A DNA stretch of 6,008 bases from CAZYSK01 sp964649415 (GTDB taxonomy: Bacteria; Chloroflexota; Anaerolineae; B4-G1): assembly GCA_964649415.1 (NCBI GenBank), contig CAZYSK010000168.1, positions 1-6,008 of the forward strand, written 5' to 3'. The notes beneath the pieces were generated by a model, which saw only the letters and a list, made by a program, of their open reading frames with translations, was not told the origin of the DNA and did not search any database. The position numbers and the translations under genes are program-made. This document shows, piece by piece, positions 5,994 through 6,008 of the stretch; the stretch's first letter is position 1; each line of letters starts with the position of its first letter.

Positions 5994-6008
5994 GGGGCTG
6001 TTGAAAAA
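5994..6008 (+). mobile_element. Possible terminal inverted repeat of an insertion sequence (edge of window)
   Basis: GGGGCTGTTGAAAAA at the very end resembles, from memory, the outer tips of several DDE insertion sequences, which often read GGCTGTTGAAAAA. It directly abuts the 17-bp repeat arm. No transposase is in the window, so this is a low-confidence call. Confidence 0.25.

Larger units (their letters stand above)
5887..6008. other. Downstream non-coding end with repeat arm and possible IS tip
   Basis: No gene begins here within the window. There is no clear rho-independent terminator: the only small dyad is GCAGG-G-CCTGC (5954-5964), with no T-run after it. The end carries the repeat arm at 5977-5993 and an IS-end-like GGGGCTGTTGAAAAA. 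Confidence 0.55.

Noticed and set aside
1..6008. tRNA, rRNA or CRISPR array
   Set aside because: No cloverleaf-like segment, rRNA core sequence or regularly spaced direct repeat was seen on either strand by eye.

Overview
The window is a 6.0 kb piece of moderately GC-rich bacterial DNA with four protein-coding genes, all on the + strand. The host is probably an uncultured member of the FCB group or a similar phylum (Eisenbacteria, Krumholzibacteriota or Latescibacterota type). The main clue is the first gene: its C-terminus is a FlgD-like / type IX-sorting-like domain beginning NVPNPFNPTT and ending in a GLYFCRL-type strand, a hallmark of secreted proteins in those lineages. The assignment is an inference from protein style, not from a marker gene.

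Layout. (1) 1-1107: the 3' part of a secreted or surface protein gene that runs in from the left edge. (2) 1108-1533: a 426-base non-coding stretch with a perfect 12-bp inverted repeat (GGTATTCCGGGG / CCCCGGAATACC, 1152-1202) that looks like a REP-type palindrome, and a second structured patch at 1330-1387. (3) 1534-2598: a DUF3644-family protein with an HEPN-like R-x4-H motif. (4) 2599-2785: a short gap with no convincing gene. (5) 2786-3610 and 3607-5886: a translationally coupled pair (ATGA overlap). The first encodes a GT32-type glycosyltransferase. The second is a 759-residue fusion of a GT25 glycosyltransferase, a sulfotransferase-like P-loop domain and a lichenase-like GH16 glycanase. 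(6) 5887-6008: non-coding, with another copy of the palindrome arm (GGTATTCCGGGGACAGG) and then GGGGCTGTTGAAAAA, which resembles the tip of an insertion sequence.

How the genes may work together. The last two genes form a compact glycan-building module: two sugar transferases, a possible sulfotransferase remnant or derivative, and a glycanase or transglycosylase domain in one operon. They probably build or tailor a surface polysaccharide or a glycosylated product. No signal peptide or membrane segment is visible in either, so the activities should reside in the cytoplasm. The DUF3644 gene is not obviously part of this pathway and may be a defence or regulatory accessory gene.

The three genes DUF3644, GT32 and GT25-ST-GH16 lie between inverted copies of the same 17-bp sequence (1186-1202 and 5977-5993). 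This suggests an accessory block bounded by mobile or REP-like repeats. The most noteworthy items are the three-domain fusion, the loss of expected catalytic residues in its P-loop domain, and the repeat bracketing.
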